Shown piece after piece: positions 1-7,354 of a stretch of DNA of 64,000 bases. Origin of the DNA: Kineosporia succinea (lineage in GTDB: Bacteria > Actinomycetota > Actinomycetes > Actinomycetales > Kineosporiaceae); NCBI RefSeq assembly GCF_030811555.1, contig NZ_JAUSQZ010000001.1:5887241-5951240 (forward strand), given 5' to 3'. The translations under genes and the position numbers were made by a program. The notes below the pieces were generated by a model. That model had not been told where the DNA came from. It searched no databases and was given only the letters and a program-made list of their open reading frames with translations. Each line of letters opens with the position of its first letter. Within the stretch, counting starts at the first letter, position 1.

Positions 1-1
1 G

Positions 2-244
2 GACGCGTGCACGATCTCGGGTGTCCCGTTCGGGGTGGAGGAGGTCGAGCGGGAGGTGCGGGGTGTGACGCTAGTGAAGACTCGCGAGCGGCGCCTGCAC
101 CTGCTGCCGAGGGACTTCCGGATCCGCACTGCGTCTGCGTTCGAGCGGCACTTCATCCGGTTCCCCGTGCTGTGCCTGGTCGTGTGGCAGTCGTTCGAGC
201 TGGCTGCTGATTGTGGCCTGTTCGGGAGCCCGTTCGCGTTGTAA
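2..244 (+). CDS. Hypothetical protein, 5' end outside window
   Basis: The frame is open from the first bases of the window to a TAA at 242-244. It gives about 80 residues, basic in the middle and hydrophobic near the end (VLCLVVW). A GTG at 35 could instead be the true start, giving a 69-residue protein. No family is recognised. A hairpin terminator overlaps the stop codon, which supports a real gene end. Confidence 0.4.
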   Translation, partial: DACTISGVPFGVEEVEREVRGVTLVKTRERRLHLLPRDFRIRTASAFERHFIRFPVLCLVVWQSFELAADCGLFGSPFAL

Positions 245-266
245 ACCCGCAAGCAGAGGCGGGTTT
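243..266 (+). terminator. Hairpin terminator at end of first gene
   Basis: AAACCCGC (243-250) pairs perfectly with GCGGGTTT (259-266) around an 8-nt loop. The 3' arm ends in TTT. It overlaps the stop codon of the preceding gene. Confidence 0.55.
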
Positions 267-298
267 CACTCAAGACTGGCCATCGACGGTCGATGGTC

Positions 299-397
299 GT
301 GTAAGGGCTCGCCCCGGCTCCACTCGCACGGTTGCACCCGCGTGAGCTTCGACGCCAAGGGCGAGCTGTCCACCCGATCCCAAGGAGATCGAGCGAC
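299..397 (+). promoter_or_regulatory. Conserved structured leader of secreted-protein gene (copy 1)
   Basis: The 5' region of the gene at 398 resembles the leader at 9167-9268. Shared blocks are GTGT(C)AAGGGCTCGCCCC at the start and TCGA-GCCA-GG-CGAGCTG near the end. GCTCGCCC (307-314) pairs with GGGCGAGC (359-366), which would close a long-range stem. AAGGAG at 382-387 is the ribosome binding site. It does not match any riboswitch class I know. Confidence 0.45.
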
Positions 398-1825
398 ATG
401 TCCTACCTTTCCATGCCCGGGTTCGTGCGTCGTGGAGGCGTGCGTCGGGTGTTCGCCGGAGCTTCACTCGGTTGTCTGGCGGTGGCTGGGGCGATCCTGG
501 TCCCCGGTCCGGCGCAGGCTGCTGAGGCTCCGATCCAGGCGGCTGCGTGCCGGGAGCTCGGCTATCAGCTCGACGCCGGCCCCAAGCTGAAGGCCGCGGC
601 AGGGTTCCGGACCGAGTGGATCGGCAACCTGTGCGTCGACGGACGCGCGGGGATCTGCGACGACTACGGCCTGTCCGCACCGGACGGCCAGTGGATCGAC
701 AAGCCTGCGAAGCGCCGGCCCGGGAGCGATCGGGCGACGCAGGTCGAGCAGTACATCGCCAACGCGCACCCGACCGCGATGACCGACTCGAAGACGACGT
801 CCGCGGCGTACAAGTCGGCGATCAACCGGGCCGTCAGCAAAGGCTTCCGCTCGGACTGGGAGTCCACGTACAAGCCCAAGTTCCGCAGCCTCGACCCGCA
901 GGTCATCAAGCTCGCCGACGCGTGGCTCGCCGACGCCGAGAGGAACGCTGGCCCCGTGAAGGTGACGGGAGGGCTCACGTCCAAGCCGCTGCCGGGCGGG
1001 AAGGGCCGGATCAGCATCACGGCAACGGGCAACGGGAAGGCGCTGACGGGTGCCCAGGTTTCATGGAAGGTGTCCGGTGGCAAGGTCCTCACGTTCTCTA
1101 AGACCACCACGGCGAAGGGGCAGGCCGTACTCGACTTCACGCGCGGGTCGGGCCCGGTGAGTTTCGCGGCGGTGGTGACGTCTCCGGAGTGGCGCACGTC
1201 GATGTGGTCGCGGCCGACGTCGGGGAAGAAGCAGCACCTGATTCGCGGTGGGGTCACGGTGAAGACGACGATCACCGGGAGGTTCGACTCGTTCCCCGGG
1301 ATCACGGCGTCGACGAAGTGTGTCCCGGACTGCAAGGGCCGCCCGCCAGTGACGCTCGCCGCGAAGTCGTCGGGGTCGCCGATGCGCTGGCAGGCTCTCG
1401 TCGGGGGCAAGGTCGTGAAGACGCTCGAGGTCAGTGCCGGGAAGACGGCGGCCGGCACGTTCACGGGTGTCGACGGCCAGCGGGTGGCCTTCCGCTACCA
1501 GGTGCAGGTCGGCGGGAAGTGGTCCGGGTGGCGCACGGTCAGCAGGACGTTCGACGTCGTGTGCCCGGCCGTGCCGCTGTTCAGCATCACGGGCACGTGT
1601 GACTGTGGGGGGCACGGCATGGTCGCCCTCCACATCCAGGCGCCCGGTGGACCCCGCACCTACGACGTGACCTACGGCGGCGAGACGAAGCGGATTAGTG
1701 GCAGCGCGGCGGTCGACTTCCAGGTGCCGATGGCTCAGCTCGCCGGCGCGCGGGTCACGTACGACGCGCTTGACTCGGCGGGGAAGCGGCTCGGCGGGGG
1801 AGTGCTGACGCCGTGGACGCGGTGA
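398..1825 (+). CDS. Secreted protein with Ig-like middle domain
   Basis: 475 residues. The start at 398 is set by AAGGAG 10 bases upstream. The N-terminus is a signal peptide: two basic residues, a hydrophobic stretch (FAGASLGCLAVAGAILV), then AQA before mature AEAP. A cysteine-containing region (residues about 45-90, with APDGQW) resembles the N-terminal domain of actinobacterial surface proteins. Beta-rich segments of Ig-like type follow (about 190-290 and 330-420). No transmembrane anchor or sortase motif is seen. It probably acts outside the lysogen or on a surface. A strong terminator follows, so it is transcribed alone, typical of a lysogenic-conversion gene. The function is unknown. 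Confidence 0.8.
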   Translation: MSYLSMPGFVRRGGVRRVFAGASLGCLAVAGAILVPGPAQAAEAPIQAAACRELGYQLDAGPKLKAAAGFRTEWIGNLCVDGRAGICDDYGLSAPDGQWIDKPAKRRPGSDRATQVEQYIANAHPTAMTDSKTTSAAYKSAINRAVSKGFRSDWESTYKPKFRSLDPQVIKLADAWLADAERNAGPVKVTGGLTSKPLPGGKGRISITATGNGKALTGAQVSWKVSGGKVLTFSKTTTAKGQAVLDFTRGSGPVSFAAVVTSPEWRTSMWSRPTSGKKQHLIRGGVTVKTTITGRFDSFPGITASTKCVPDCKGRPPVTLAAKSSGSPMRWQALVGGKVVKTLEVSAGKTAAGTFTGVDGQRVAFRYQVQVGGKWSGWRTVSRTFDVVCPAVPLFSITGTCDCGGHGMVALHIQAPGGPRTYDVTYGGETKRISGSAAVDFQVPMAQLAGARVTYDALDSAGKRLGGGVLTPWTR

Positions 1826-1837
1826 CCTGAGCATGCG

Positions 1838-1877
1838 AGCGGCCCCCGACCGGATTGGTTGGGGGCCGCTTTGTTTT
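1838..1877 (+). terminator. Rho-independent terminator
   Basis: AGCGGCCCCC (1838-1847) pairs with GGGGGCCGCT (1861-1870) across a 13-nt loop and is followed by TTGTTTT. It lies between convergent genes and may serve both strands. Confidence 0.85.
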
Positions 1878-1879
1878 GG

Positions 1880-2134
1880 CTAGTCGCGCTTGAGTCGTTC
1901 GGCATGGTCTTTGTAGCGACCAGTTGCTTCGATCCCTGATTCCCGGGCGACGCGTCGGACGTATGCGGGTGACCAGCCGGAGAGGTGGACGAGCTCCGTG
2001 GGGCCGATGCCTGCTTTGAGTCCTGCGGCGACGAGTTCGCGCATGGCTTCGCCGTCCTTGGCGCTGGCTTGGTCGTGTCGCGCCTTCGACTTCGCCCTGG
2101 CGGCGAGGTCTCGGCGGATGTCGTCCGGGTTCAT
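1880..2134 (-). CDS. Small helix-turn-helix DNA-binding protein
   Basis: 84 residues. The C-terminal half (GPTELVHLSGWSPAYVRRVARESGI) reads as a helix-turn-helix; the N-terminal half is charged and helical. The gene faces away from the long plus-strand operon starting at 2237, and the intergenic region holds several palindromes, so it probably regulates that operon and itself. A TACACT -10 box ends only 6 bases before the ATG, suggesting a leaderless mRNA. It could be a repressor or Cro-like protein, or only an accessory regulator. Confidence 0.65.
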   Translation of the reverse strand: MNPDDIRRDLAARAKSKARHDQASAKDGEAMRELVAAGLKAGIGPTELVHLSGWSPAYVRRVARESGIEATGRYKDHAERLKRD

Positions 2135-2236
2135 GCGTTCAGTGTAGCGCTACCGGGTTGCGCAACGCCAAGGGGTCGGTCTACTCTGGACGCAGAGCGC
2201 AACCGAGGGGCGCTACTTAGTAGCCAGGGAGCCGAC
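2135..2236. promoter_or_regulatory. Divergent promoter/operator region with palindromes
   Basis: Two perfect 10-bp palindromes, GTAGCGCTAC (2144-2153) and GTTGCGCAAC (2157-2166), are centred 13 bp apart. A third site, GCTAC-TTA-GTAGC, lies at 2212-2224. A plausible plus-strand promoter is TTGCGC (2158-2163), 18 bp, TACTCT (2182-2187). The minus-strand -10 (TACACT, + strand 2141-2146) overlaps the first palindrome. Confidence 0.5.
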
Positions 2237-2362
2237 ATGAGCGAGACCACCTACCGAGTCCGTCTCCACATCGAGGGCGACGACTTCCCGCCGCAGACCA
2301 TGACCGCCGCCGAGATCGACGAGCTTGAGCCCGGCAGCTACGAGATCGTCGGGACGAATTGA
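2237..2362 (+). CDS. Small hypothetical protein, first gene of early operon
   Basis: 41 residues, acidic, with no cysteines. The ATG at 2237 follows CAGGGAGCC. No family is recognised. It opens an operon of small plus-strand genes running to 5959, a layout typical of actinophage accessory or early regions. Confidence 0.6.
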   Translation: MSETTYRVRLHIEGDDFPPQTMTAAEIDELEPGSYEIVGTN

Positions 2363-2397
2363 CCACCGTAAGCCGCTAGGGGAGAGCGAGACTCGCA

Positions 2398-2616
2398 ATG
2401 ACCAACCTGAACGAGACGCAGCGGGCCGCGATCCTCTCGGCGGCCGAAGAGCTCGAAGGTATTGATGAATCGGTCCGACGAGGCCAGCGCGCGCACTGGG
2501 GAACGTACGGCGAAAGCCGCAGGGACTTGGATTCAGTGGACTCGGACCTGCTCGACCTTGCCGAGCGCGTGTCGGCTCTCGCGACCGCCATCGCCGATGC
2601 GTTCCGTAAACGCTGA
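2398..2616 (+). CDS. Small helical hypothetical protein
   Basis: 72 residues, predicted largely alpha-helical, with a leucine/alanine-rich C-terminus (DLLDLAERVSALATAIADAF) that could form a coiled coil. The start is preceded by GGGGAGAG. The function is unknown. Confidence 0.6.
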   Translation: MTNLNETQRAAILSAAEELEGIDESVRRGQRAHWGTYGESRRDLDSVDSDLLDLAERVSALATAIADAFRKR

Positions 2617-2647
2617 CCGCCAGAAGCCAAGCATCCGAGGGGAAGTC

Positions 2648-2938
2648 ATGAGCATCGAGATTCCGGACCAGGCCGTTAAGGCCGCCGACCTGTGGGGCGG
2701 GCAGATCCCGTCGAGCAACCTGGAAGAGGCGTTGTACGAGGCGCTGCCTTTCATCGCGGGGGCGATCTACGCCGACCTGCGAGCCAGACTGGGCGAGCTG
2801 GCTTCCGGCATGCACGTCGCCGGGAAGGACCACTCGACGGGCGACGAGCGTAAGCGCTACTACGCCAAGGCCGAGGGCATGCGGATGGCGATCTCGGCGA
2901 TCGACAACGCCGCCGCCGAACTTTCCACCGAAGACTGA
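2648..2938 (+). CDS. Small hypothetical protein
   Basis: 96 residues. The ATG at 2648 lies behind GAGGGGAAGTC. The opening IPDQAVKAA resembles the IPDAAVEAAF opening of the gene at 4700, so the two may be distant paralogues sharing an N-terminal motif common in actinophage small proteins. No catalytic motif is seen. Confidence 0.6.
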   Translation: MSIEIPDQAVKAADLWGGQIPSSNLEEALYEALPFIAGAIYADLRARLGELASGMHVAGKDHSTGDERKRYYAKAEGMRMAISAIDNAAAELSTED

Positions 2939-2959
2939 CCAGCGCACCGAGGGGGAGTC

Positions 2960-3388
2960 ATGAGCGAGACCAGCACCCAGCCGACCGTCACGCCCGCAGC
3001 CCGCATGCTGCTCGACCGTTCACGCGGAAGCCTCACACAGGCCTGCAGTTCACGAGTCACGGCCGAGCGGTACGTCCAGGCCCACCTCGCGGCACTGCGT
3101 GCCGGGGTCGCGGTTCTCGCAGGGGTGAGCAATCCCGGCCAGCGGGGAGTCAGCGTCTGGGAGAGCTTGTCCAGCTACGTTCCCAGTCTGGCCAAATGGG
3201 CGGCCTACTTCGCGTCCACGGGGCAACGCCGCGCCGCTGTCGAAGCTGGCCGCACCGACACCGTGTCCGCCCGCGAGGCCCACGACCTGCTCCGTGACGC
3301 CGAAGCGTTCTACCACCTGGTCGAGTCCATGCTCGGTCTGCCCTACCAGCAGGTGCTTCCGGCGACACTGCCGGCCATCGAAGACTGA
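2960..3388 (+). CDS. SAV_6107-type HEPN domain protein
   Basis: 142 residues. The order of segments (RY..AHLAALRAGVAVLAG, then SVWESLSSYVPSLAKWAAYFA, then REAHDLLRDAEAFYHLVE) matches the chromosomal actinobacterial SAV_6107 HEPN family. HEPN proteins are all-helical and are often RNases or toxins, or partners of nucleotidyltransferases. The RxxxxH signature of RNase-type HEPN is not obvious here, so the activity is uncertain. No nucleotidyltransferase lies next to it. A GAGGGGGAG ribosome site precedes the ATG. Confidence 0.7.
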   Translation: MSETSTQPTVTPAARMLLDRSRGSLTQACSSRVTAERYVQAHLAALRAGVAVLAGVSNPGQRGVSVWESLSSYVPSLAKWAAYFASTGQRRAAVEAGRTDTVSAREAHDLLRDAEAFYHLVESMLGLPYQQVLPATLPAIED

Positions 3389-3403
3389 TCCTGAGGGGGA
3401 GAC

Positions 3404-3598
3404 ATGGCGCAGATGATCGTGAAGGCCGAGCTGTCGCGAGTGGACGAGAACGGCGTCCCGCACTACGCGGTCTTCATGTGGCAGAAGTCCGACGGAACGA
3501 ACGTCGGCTGGTGCTCGAATCAGGCCGGTGACGCGCTGAAAGGCATGTGCCCGGCCGGAGGTGGCTGGCACATCACGAGCTACTACAACAACTACTGA
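3404..3598 (+). CDS. Small hypothetical protein
   Basis: 64 residues, predicted beta-rich, with two cysteines (WCSN, GMCP) and an aromatic C-terminus (WHITSYYNNY). It is preceded by GAGGGGGAGAC. No family is recognised. Confidence 0.6.
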   Translation: MAQMIVKAELSRVDENGVPHYAVFMWQKSDGTNVGWCSNQAGDALKGMCPAGGGWHITSYYNNY

Positions 3599-3632
3599 CC
3601 ACCCCGGAACGCCGACCGCACAGGAGAAACCG

Positions 3633-3875
3633 ATGAGCAGCATCCCGCAGTACGCGTTCTGTGAGTCCGTGTACGCCGGACCGCAAGCCGTCGAGCACAT
3701 CCGCGTCGTGGGCCCGGAGGGACTCAAGATCGGGGGTGGCGTGAAGGGCCCGACTCTCTGTGGGCGCACCTGGCCGAACGGCTGGGATGTTGCCGGAGAA
3801 GTAAACGCCGAGAACGTGTTCAACGACCACACGTGCCGCAAGTGCGCCGAGCAGTCCATGTACAACCAGGCTTAG
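3633..3875 (+). CDS. Small cysteine-containing protein
   Basis: 80 residues with four cysteines: a lone Cys near the start (AFCES), TLCGR, and a C-terminal CRKC. The last three could form part of a zinc site. The ATG follows CAGGAGAAACCG. Function unknown. Confidence 0.6.
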   Translation: MSSIPQYAFCESVYAGPQAVEHIRVVGPEGLKIGGGVKGPTLCGRTWPNGWDVAGEVNAENVFNDHTCRKCAEQSMYNQA

Positions 3876-3884
3876 GAGAAACCG

Positions 3885-4154
3885 ATGAGCACGAAGACCC
3901 GCCCGTGGGAGCAGATCGACGTCCGGACGATGGGCGAGGCCGCGAAGACCGAAGCGCCGGAACCGTTCGCGTTCCTCTGGCGCGGCCGGCTCTACATCGT
4001 CCGGGAAGTCATTGGCACCTGGACCGAACCGCACATGGACGGCGCCACGGTCTACAGAGTCACCGCTTCCACTGGACGCGGATACGGCGATGCCGTCTAC
4101 GACATCCGTCTGCACGCCGGGCTGTGGGCCATCCAGCAGGTACGCGACTACTGA
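3885..4154 (+). CDS. DUF6504-like protein
   Basis: 89 residues. The pattern FLWRGRLYIVREVIGTW, then a strand with YRV, then VYDIRLHAGLWAIQQVRDY fits the DUF6504 family of actinobacteria, small beta-rich proteins of unknown role often found near DNA polymerase IV or imuA-type genes. Here it sits alone among small phage genes. The identification is by pattern only. Confidence 0.55.
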   Translation: MSTKTRPWEQIDVRTMGEAAKTEAPEPFAFLWRGRLYIVREVIGTWTEPHMDGATVYRVTASTGRGYGDAVYDIRLHAGLWAIQQVRDY

Positions 4155-4182
4155 CTGCACGAGAAGCCAGCAGGAGGAAGAC

Positions 4183-4395
4183 ATGTCTCGGTGGAACGAC
4201 ACTCGCATTGACGACCTCAAGACCGACAGCACACTCGTCAGAGCCACAGGCAACGGCCGGATTGAGTTTCGCCTGTACGACCCGAACGGCTTTGGCGCCT
4301 ATGCCCCTGCCTCCTTCTCCAAGGAGGAGGCCGAAGAGCTCCGCGACAACCTGGACAAGGCGCTGGCCCTCGACGTGAAGCAGGAGCAGAAGTGA
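4183..4395 (+). CDS. Small hypothetical protein
   Basis: 70 residues, N-terminal beta strands followed by a charged helix (KEEAEELRDNLDKALALDV). A strong AGGAGGAAG site precedes the ATG. The stop overlaps the GTG of the next gene. Confidence 0.6.
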   Translation: MSRWNDTRIDDLKTDSTLVRATGNGRIEFRLYDPNGFGAYAPASFSKEEAEELRDNLDKALALDVKQEQK

Positions 4396-4703
4396 CGGTC
4401 GAGATTCTCGGCATCCATTGCCCCGATTGTGGAACGCGTGACCCGCTGAACTGGTCCTGCTCGCCAGGCATCCCGGACTACTGCCTCGGGTGCGACGATC
4501 GGGGACCCGAACTGGTGGATGGCTGCGAGGCGATGTGCACACACGGGACGGTCGACGACCGCCCGCGCTACATATACGAAGCCGATGAGTTCCGTGCGCT
4601 AACGGTCGGCATGAGCGTTCCCGCCCCGGAATCCATGTGGGCACACCCGGACATGAAAGAGCTGGCCGTTCTGGCTGCCAACTACTACGAGGAGCAGTCG
4701 TGA
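4392..4703 (+). CDS. Zinc-ribbon-like small protein
   Basis: 103 residues starting at GTG 4392, overlapping the previous stop by 4 bases. Cysteine pairs CPDC (residues about 10-13) and CLGC (about 31-34) form a likely zinc ribbon. Further Cys/His residues follow (GCEAMCTH). The C-terminus resembles a helical tail. Probably a protein- or nucleic-acid-binding accessory factor. Confidence 0.6.
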   Translation: MTVEILGIHCPDCGTRDPLNWSCSPGIPDYCLGCDDRGPELVDGCEAMCTHGTVDDRPRYIYEADEFRALTVGMSVPAPESMWAHPDMKELAVLAANYYEEQS

Positions 4704-4972
4704 CCGAGATCCCGGACGCCGCAGTCGAAGCGGCCTTCCCACACATCAAGGGCTTGGCCGGAACTAGGGAGCGCGAGAACGCCCGTGCAAGCCTTGAGGC
4801 CGCCTACCCGCACCTGGTGGCCGCCGCCAAGCGTGAGGTGCTGGCCGAGCTGCGGGAGCGACTGGAGACGGAGCTGTGTGATTACGTCGAGAACACGCGG
4901 CTGAACCGTGTGACCAAAGGGATCGAAATTGCGCTCTCGTTCATCGGGGACGCGGAGAGGGAGCTGGCATGA
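4700..4972 (+). CDS. Small helical protein
   Basis: 90 residues from GTG 4700, coupled to the previous gene by a 4-base overlap. It is almost entirely helical and charged. Its IPDAAVEAAF opening is shared in part with the gene at 2648. No known family. Confidence 0.6.
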   Translation: MTEIPDAAVEAAFPHIKGLAGTRERENARASLEAAYPHLVAAAKREVLAELRERLETELCDYVENTRLNRVTKGIEIALSFIGDAERELA

Positions 4973-5235
4973 AGGCGCTAATCCTGGTCGCCCAGGTGGT
5001 AGACGACACCGGCAACGAGTGGACCGAGGCGCTGGCAATCGCCGACGAGGGGAAGCAACGACGTATCCCCGGCCATCTTCGGACGATGCTGGACTTCGCC
5101 CGCGACGACTACGAGCAGGTCCACTACGGCTACATCGACATCGAGATCCCCGACGAAGTGATTGCTTCCGTCCTACGGCAGTACGCGGACGCCGGAATGG
5201 TGGACGCGCGGCCGGCAGTCGAGGAGGCGCGGTGA
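4969..5235 (+). CDS. Small hypothetical protein
   Basis: 88 residues, ATGA-coupled to the preceding gene. An N-terminal strand (KALILVAQVVDD) is followed by acidic regions. No recognised domain. Confidence 0.6.
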   Translation: MKALILVAQVVDDTGNEWTEALAIADEGKQRRIPGHLRTMLDFARDDYEQVHYGYIDIEIPDEVIASVLRQYADAGMVDARPAVEEAR

Positions 5236-5375
5236 AGGACACGACACCGGAAGTCATCTGGACCGAAGAGCAGGAACTCTCCGGTGATGGCACGGCCGCC
5301 GAGGCCCTCAAGATGCTCGCTGTCGGCGTCCGCACTGAATGGATCGAGGGCGTCACCCCGACGGGCGTCTGGTGA
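5232..5375 (+). CDS. Small acidic protein
   Basis: 47 residues from GTG 5232, overlapping the previous stop by 4 bases. Acidic, with no recognised motif. Its place in the overlap chain is the main support. Confidence 0.5.
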   Translation: MKDTTPEVIWTEEQELSGDGTAAEALKMLAVGVRTEWIEGVTPTGVW

Positions 5376-5379
5376 GGGC

Positions 5380-5469
5380 GTGAACGCCGCCGAGCACAAG
5401 GCAAAGGGGTACACGTGGTGCCCGTCGTGCGGCGAGCTGGTGCCGGATCATCACCGGTGCAGCTCGTGA
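5380..5469 (+). CDS. Mini zinc-ribbon peptide
   Basis: 29 residues from GTG 5380. It contains CPSC and a later HHRC, a complete possible zinc knuckle. It overlaps the following GTG by 4 bases. Very short, but the position and motif support it. Confidence 0.45.
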   Translation: MNAAEHKAKGYTWCPSCGELVPDHHRCSS

Positions 5470-5777
5470 AGGTCTACACCCCCGCCGACCCTGCACCCGC
5501 CGTCGCTGCGGGCGCTCTCGCTGTCGTGCACTGGGGCGACTACCGCCGCCAGGAAGTATGGGTGGCCAGCGGCGCGAACGTGGGAAACTGGTACCCGCTC
5601 GGGAACGAGTTCCACCGCACCCCTGCCAAGAACCATCCCGTCTGGGATGACGTCGTCGCCCGCGGCCCAGTGGTTCTCGTTGCGCCAGGGGATAATGCGG
5701 GTTACCAGCAGGGCTGGGTCGACGGGCGCCGCCGATTGGCCGCTCAAGTCGAAGAACTGGCGGAGGAGGAAAGCTGA
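5466..5777 (+). CDS. Hypothetical protein
   Basis: 103 residues from GTG 5466. A small beta-rich domain with VVHWGDYRRQEVWVASG and NWYPLGNEF suggests a compact fold, followed by a helical acidic tail ending EEES. It overlaps the next ATG by one base. Family unknown. Confidence 0.6.
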   Translation: MKVYTPADPAPAVAAGALAVVHWGDYRRQEVWVASGANVGNWYPLGNEFHRTPAKNHPVWDDVVARGPVVLVAPGDNAGYQQGWVDGRRRLAAQVEELAEEES

Positions 5778-5959
5778 TGGACTATGCCGACATCAGTCTG
5801 AGCTATTTCGAGGTCGACTGCGACGGGAGTGCCTGTGGTTCAGGGAATGTGGGGGAGCACCTGCATCCGGCCCAGTTCGGCGCCCCACCGATCGCTCGCG
5901 TGATCTTCCGGAAGGGTGAGCGCGTCCGATACGAGGGGGCCCGATGGTCCGCGGCGTGA
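5777..5959 (+). CDS. Small hypothetical protein, last gene of the operon
   Basis: 60 residues. The ATG is joined to the preceding stop (TGATG) and has GAGGAGGAAAG upstream. One Cys pair (DCDGSAC). A long hairpin terminator follows. Confidence 0.55.
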   Translation: MDYADISLSYFEVDCDGSACGSGNVGEHLHPAQFGAPPIARVIFRKGERVRYEGARWSAA

Positions 5960-5970
5960 CCGCAACACAG

Positions 5971-6007
5971 TGAAGCCCCCACCTCGACCCGCGAGGTGGG
6001 GGCTTCA
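5971..6007. terminator. Strong bidirectional terminator
   Basis: TGAAGCCCCCACCTCG (5971-5986) pairs perfectly with CGAGGTGGGGGCTTCA (5992-6007) around a 5-nt loop, a 16-bp stem. It separates the plus-strand operon from the convergent antirepressor. Confidence 0.85.
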
Positions 6008-6019
6008 GTACGTTCTGGG

Positions 6020-6604
6020 CTAGCGGACGGCGAGCGTTCCCTGCTGTTCGCGCATGAGTCGCTTGTGGAGCTCCGCCAGTCCCTTCCCGGTGACACGGGC
6101 CGTGGTCGACAGCTCAGGCTCGCCGGTCTTCGGGTGGTCGAACACGCCGACCTTCGCCGCGAGCCGACCATTTTCGATCTCCCGCTGGTACGGGTGGCCG
6201 GTCCGGTCGACCCACTTGATCTGCCGCAGGTACGCCATCAACCGGTTCCGGCCGGTGATGACACCGCCACGGTTCAGAGCCTTCGCTGCGTCGCCTAGAG
6301 CCAGGTCGGAGCCGGCTGCGATCATCCGCTGAGCGATCACCGCGAGGGGCTCGAGCGCCGCGACTTTCGCGGTGGCCTCGATCGCCTTCGTCTCGGCGAC
6401 ATCGGCTCGGAGCTCAGCGGCCTCCCGGGCTTCTGCTTCGGCGATCACCATGAGGGCGAGGGCCTTGCGGTCGACCTGCGTCACGTCGACCTCGGCCGGC
6501 TGGCGTTGGGTCGGGATCTGGCCGCGACGGAGGCTGGGAAGGACCTCGCCAAAGACCCACTTCTGAAAGCCCTCGACGGTGGCGCGAGTGTTTAGATCCT
6601 TCAC
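6020..6604 (-). CDS. Phage antirepressor (KilA-C type), N-terminally truncated
   Basis: 194 residues from a GTG start. The beginning (GFQKWVFGEVLPSLRRGQ) is the end of a BRO-N domain. The C-terminal third (AKALNRGGVITGRNRLMAYLRQIKW, GHPYQREIENGR) is a KilA-C (ANT) domain. Upstream the same frame still encodes more BRO-N (VWYITEPGFYRVLGQRQS), but it runs into an in-frame TAG at 6722-6724, and the first part of the domain is missing. BRO-N binds DNA, so this copy may be inactive or act only through KilA-C. Confidence 0.8.
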   Translation of the reverse strand: MKDLNTRATVEGFQKWVFGEVLPSLRRGQIPTQRQPAEVDVTQVDRKALALMVIAEAEAREAAELRADVAETKAIEATAKVAALEPLAVIAQRMIAAGSDLALGDAAKALNRGGVITGRNRLMAYLRQIKWVDRTGHPYQREIENGRLAAKVGVFDHPKTGEPELSTTARVTGKGLAELHKRLMREQQGTLAVR

Positions 6605-6716
6605 TCGGTTGCTCTGCCTCTGACCAAGTACCCGATAGAAGCCGGGTTCGGTGATGTACCAAACACGCTGGTCGCCACCGGGGGTGGGAGCTGTCTCCCA
6701 TCCCTTGTCCTCGTCG

Positions 6717-6896
6717 GGGAACTACAACTCCGAAGACCTCGACGAGATCTACGCCCACTGGCGCAACCGCTTCGACTGGCCAGGCAAGTTCGCCCAGAGC
6801 CTCGGCATCAGCATCAGCGGCTTCCTCGGCTCCAACGGCCTCGACCTCGGCCTGTACACCGAGGATGAGGATCCAGACTTCGACATGTACGCCTAG
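6717..6896 (+). pseudogene. 3' fragment of an unidentified gene
   Basis: From about 6717 the plus frame codes protein-like sequence rich in acidic and aromatic residues (SEDLDEIYAHWRNRFDWPGK to DEDPDFDMYA). Upstream, the same bases are the antirepressor's BRO-N on the other strand. An ATG at 6651 could drive a chimeric 81-residue ORF, but the natural 5' end is gone. AGGAGG at 6895-6900 begins the next gene's ribosome site. Confidence 0.5.
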
Positions 6897-6908
6897 GAGG
6901 ACCGCAGG

Positions 6909-7331
6909 ATGACCGAAGATCGACACCTACCCTCCGCGCCCACACTGCGGCTCGCGGAAGCTCTGCCCTCGCCCCTTGCCGAAGACGCACCGAACCCCAT
7001 GCCAACGGCGACCCGCGCGGTCCCGGCACAAAGGGGCAAGCGGCGGGATAATCCCGTGCGCATCATCAAGGTGCCACCGGGCCTTACATGCTTCCGCTGC
7101 GACGAGCCGGCCGAGTTCCGCATTCTCGTCGACGGCGAGCCCAGGGCCTCGGTTTGTCAGCACCACAAGACGAACGAGTATTTCCGGATGCGCCGTGCGT
7201 TGGGGTTCACGGTCTCGAAGCCTGGAACCAGGCAACGTCGACCGCGCCCTACCTCTACCGACTCCCGGGGAGGTTCGGAGCGGTTGGGCGCTCTCTCGCT
7301 CGCTCCGCCGACCTTGAAAGCCGACGGCTAG
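6909..7331 (+). CDS. Zinc-finger-containing hypothetical protein
   Basis: 140 residues. A disordered proline-rich N-terminus (1-50) is followed by one CxxC...CxHH site (CFRCDEPAEF to SVCQHH, about residues 61-86), which looks like a single zinc finger, and then a basic tail. ATG 6909 has AGGAGGACC upstream. Confidence 0.6.
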   Translation: MTEDRHLPSAPTLRLAEALPSPLAEDAPNPMPTATRAVPAQRGKRRDNPVRIIKVPPGLTCFRCDEPAEFRILVDGEPRASVCQHHKTNEYFRMRRALGFTVSKPGTRQRRPRPTSTDSRGGSERLGALSLAPPTLKADG

Positions 7332-7354
7332 GCAGGGTGCGACCCGTCGTGGAG

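Noticed and set aside
299-397. c-di-AMP (ydaO) riboswitch before secreted protein
   Set aside because: Key conserved blocks of that riboswitch are not seen; only kept as an unclassified leader.
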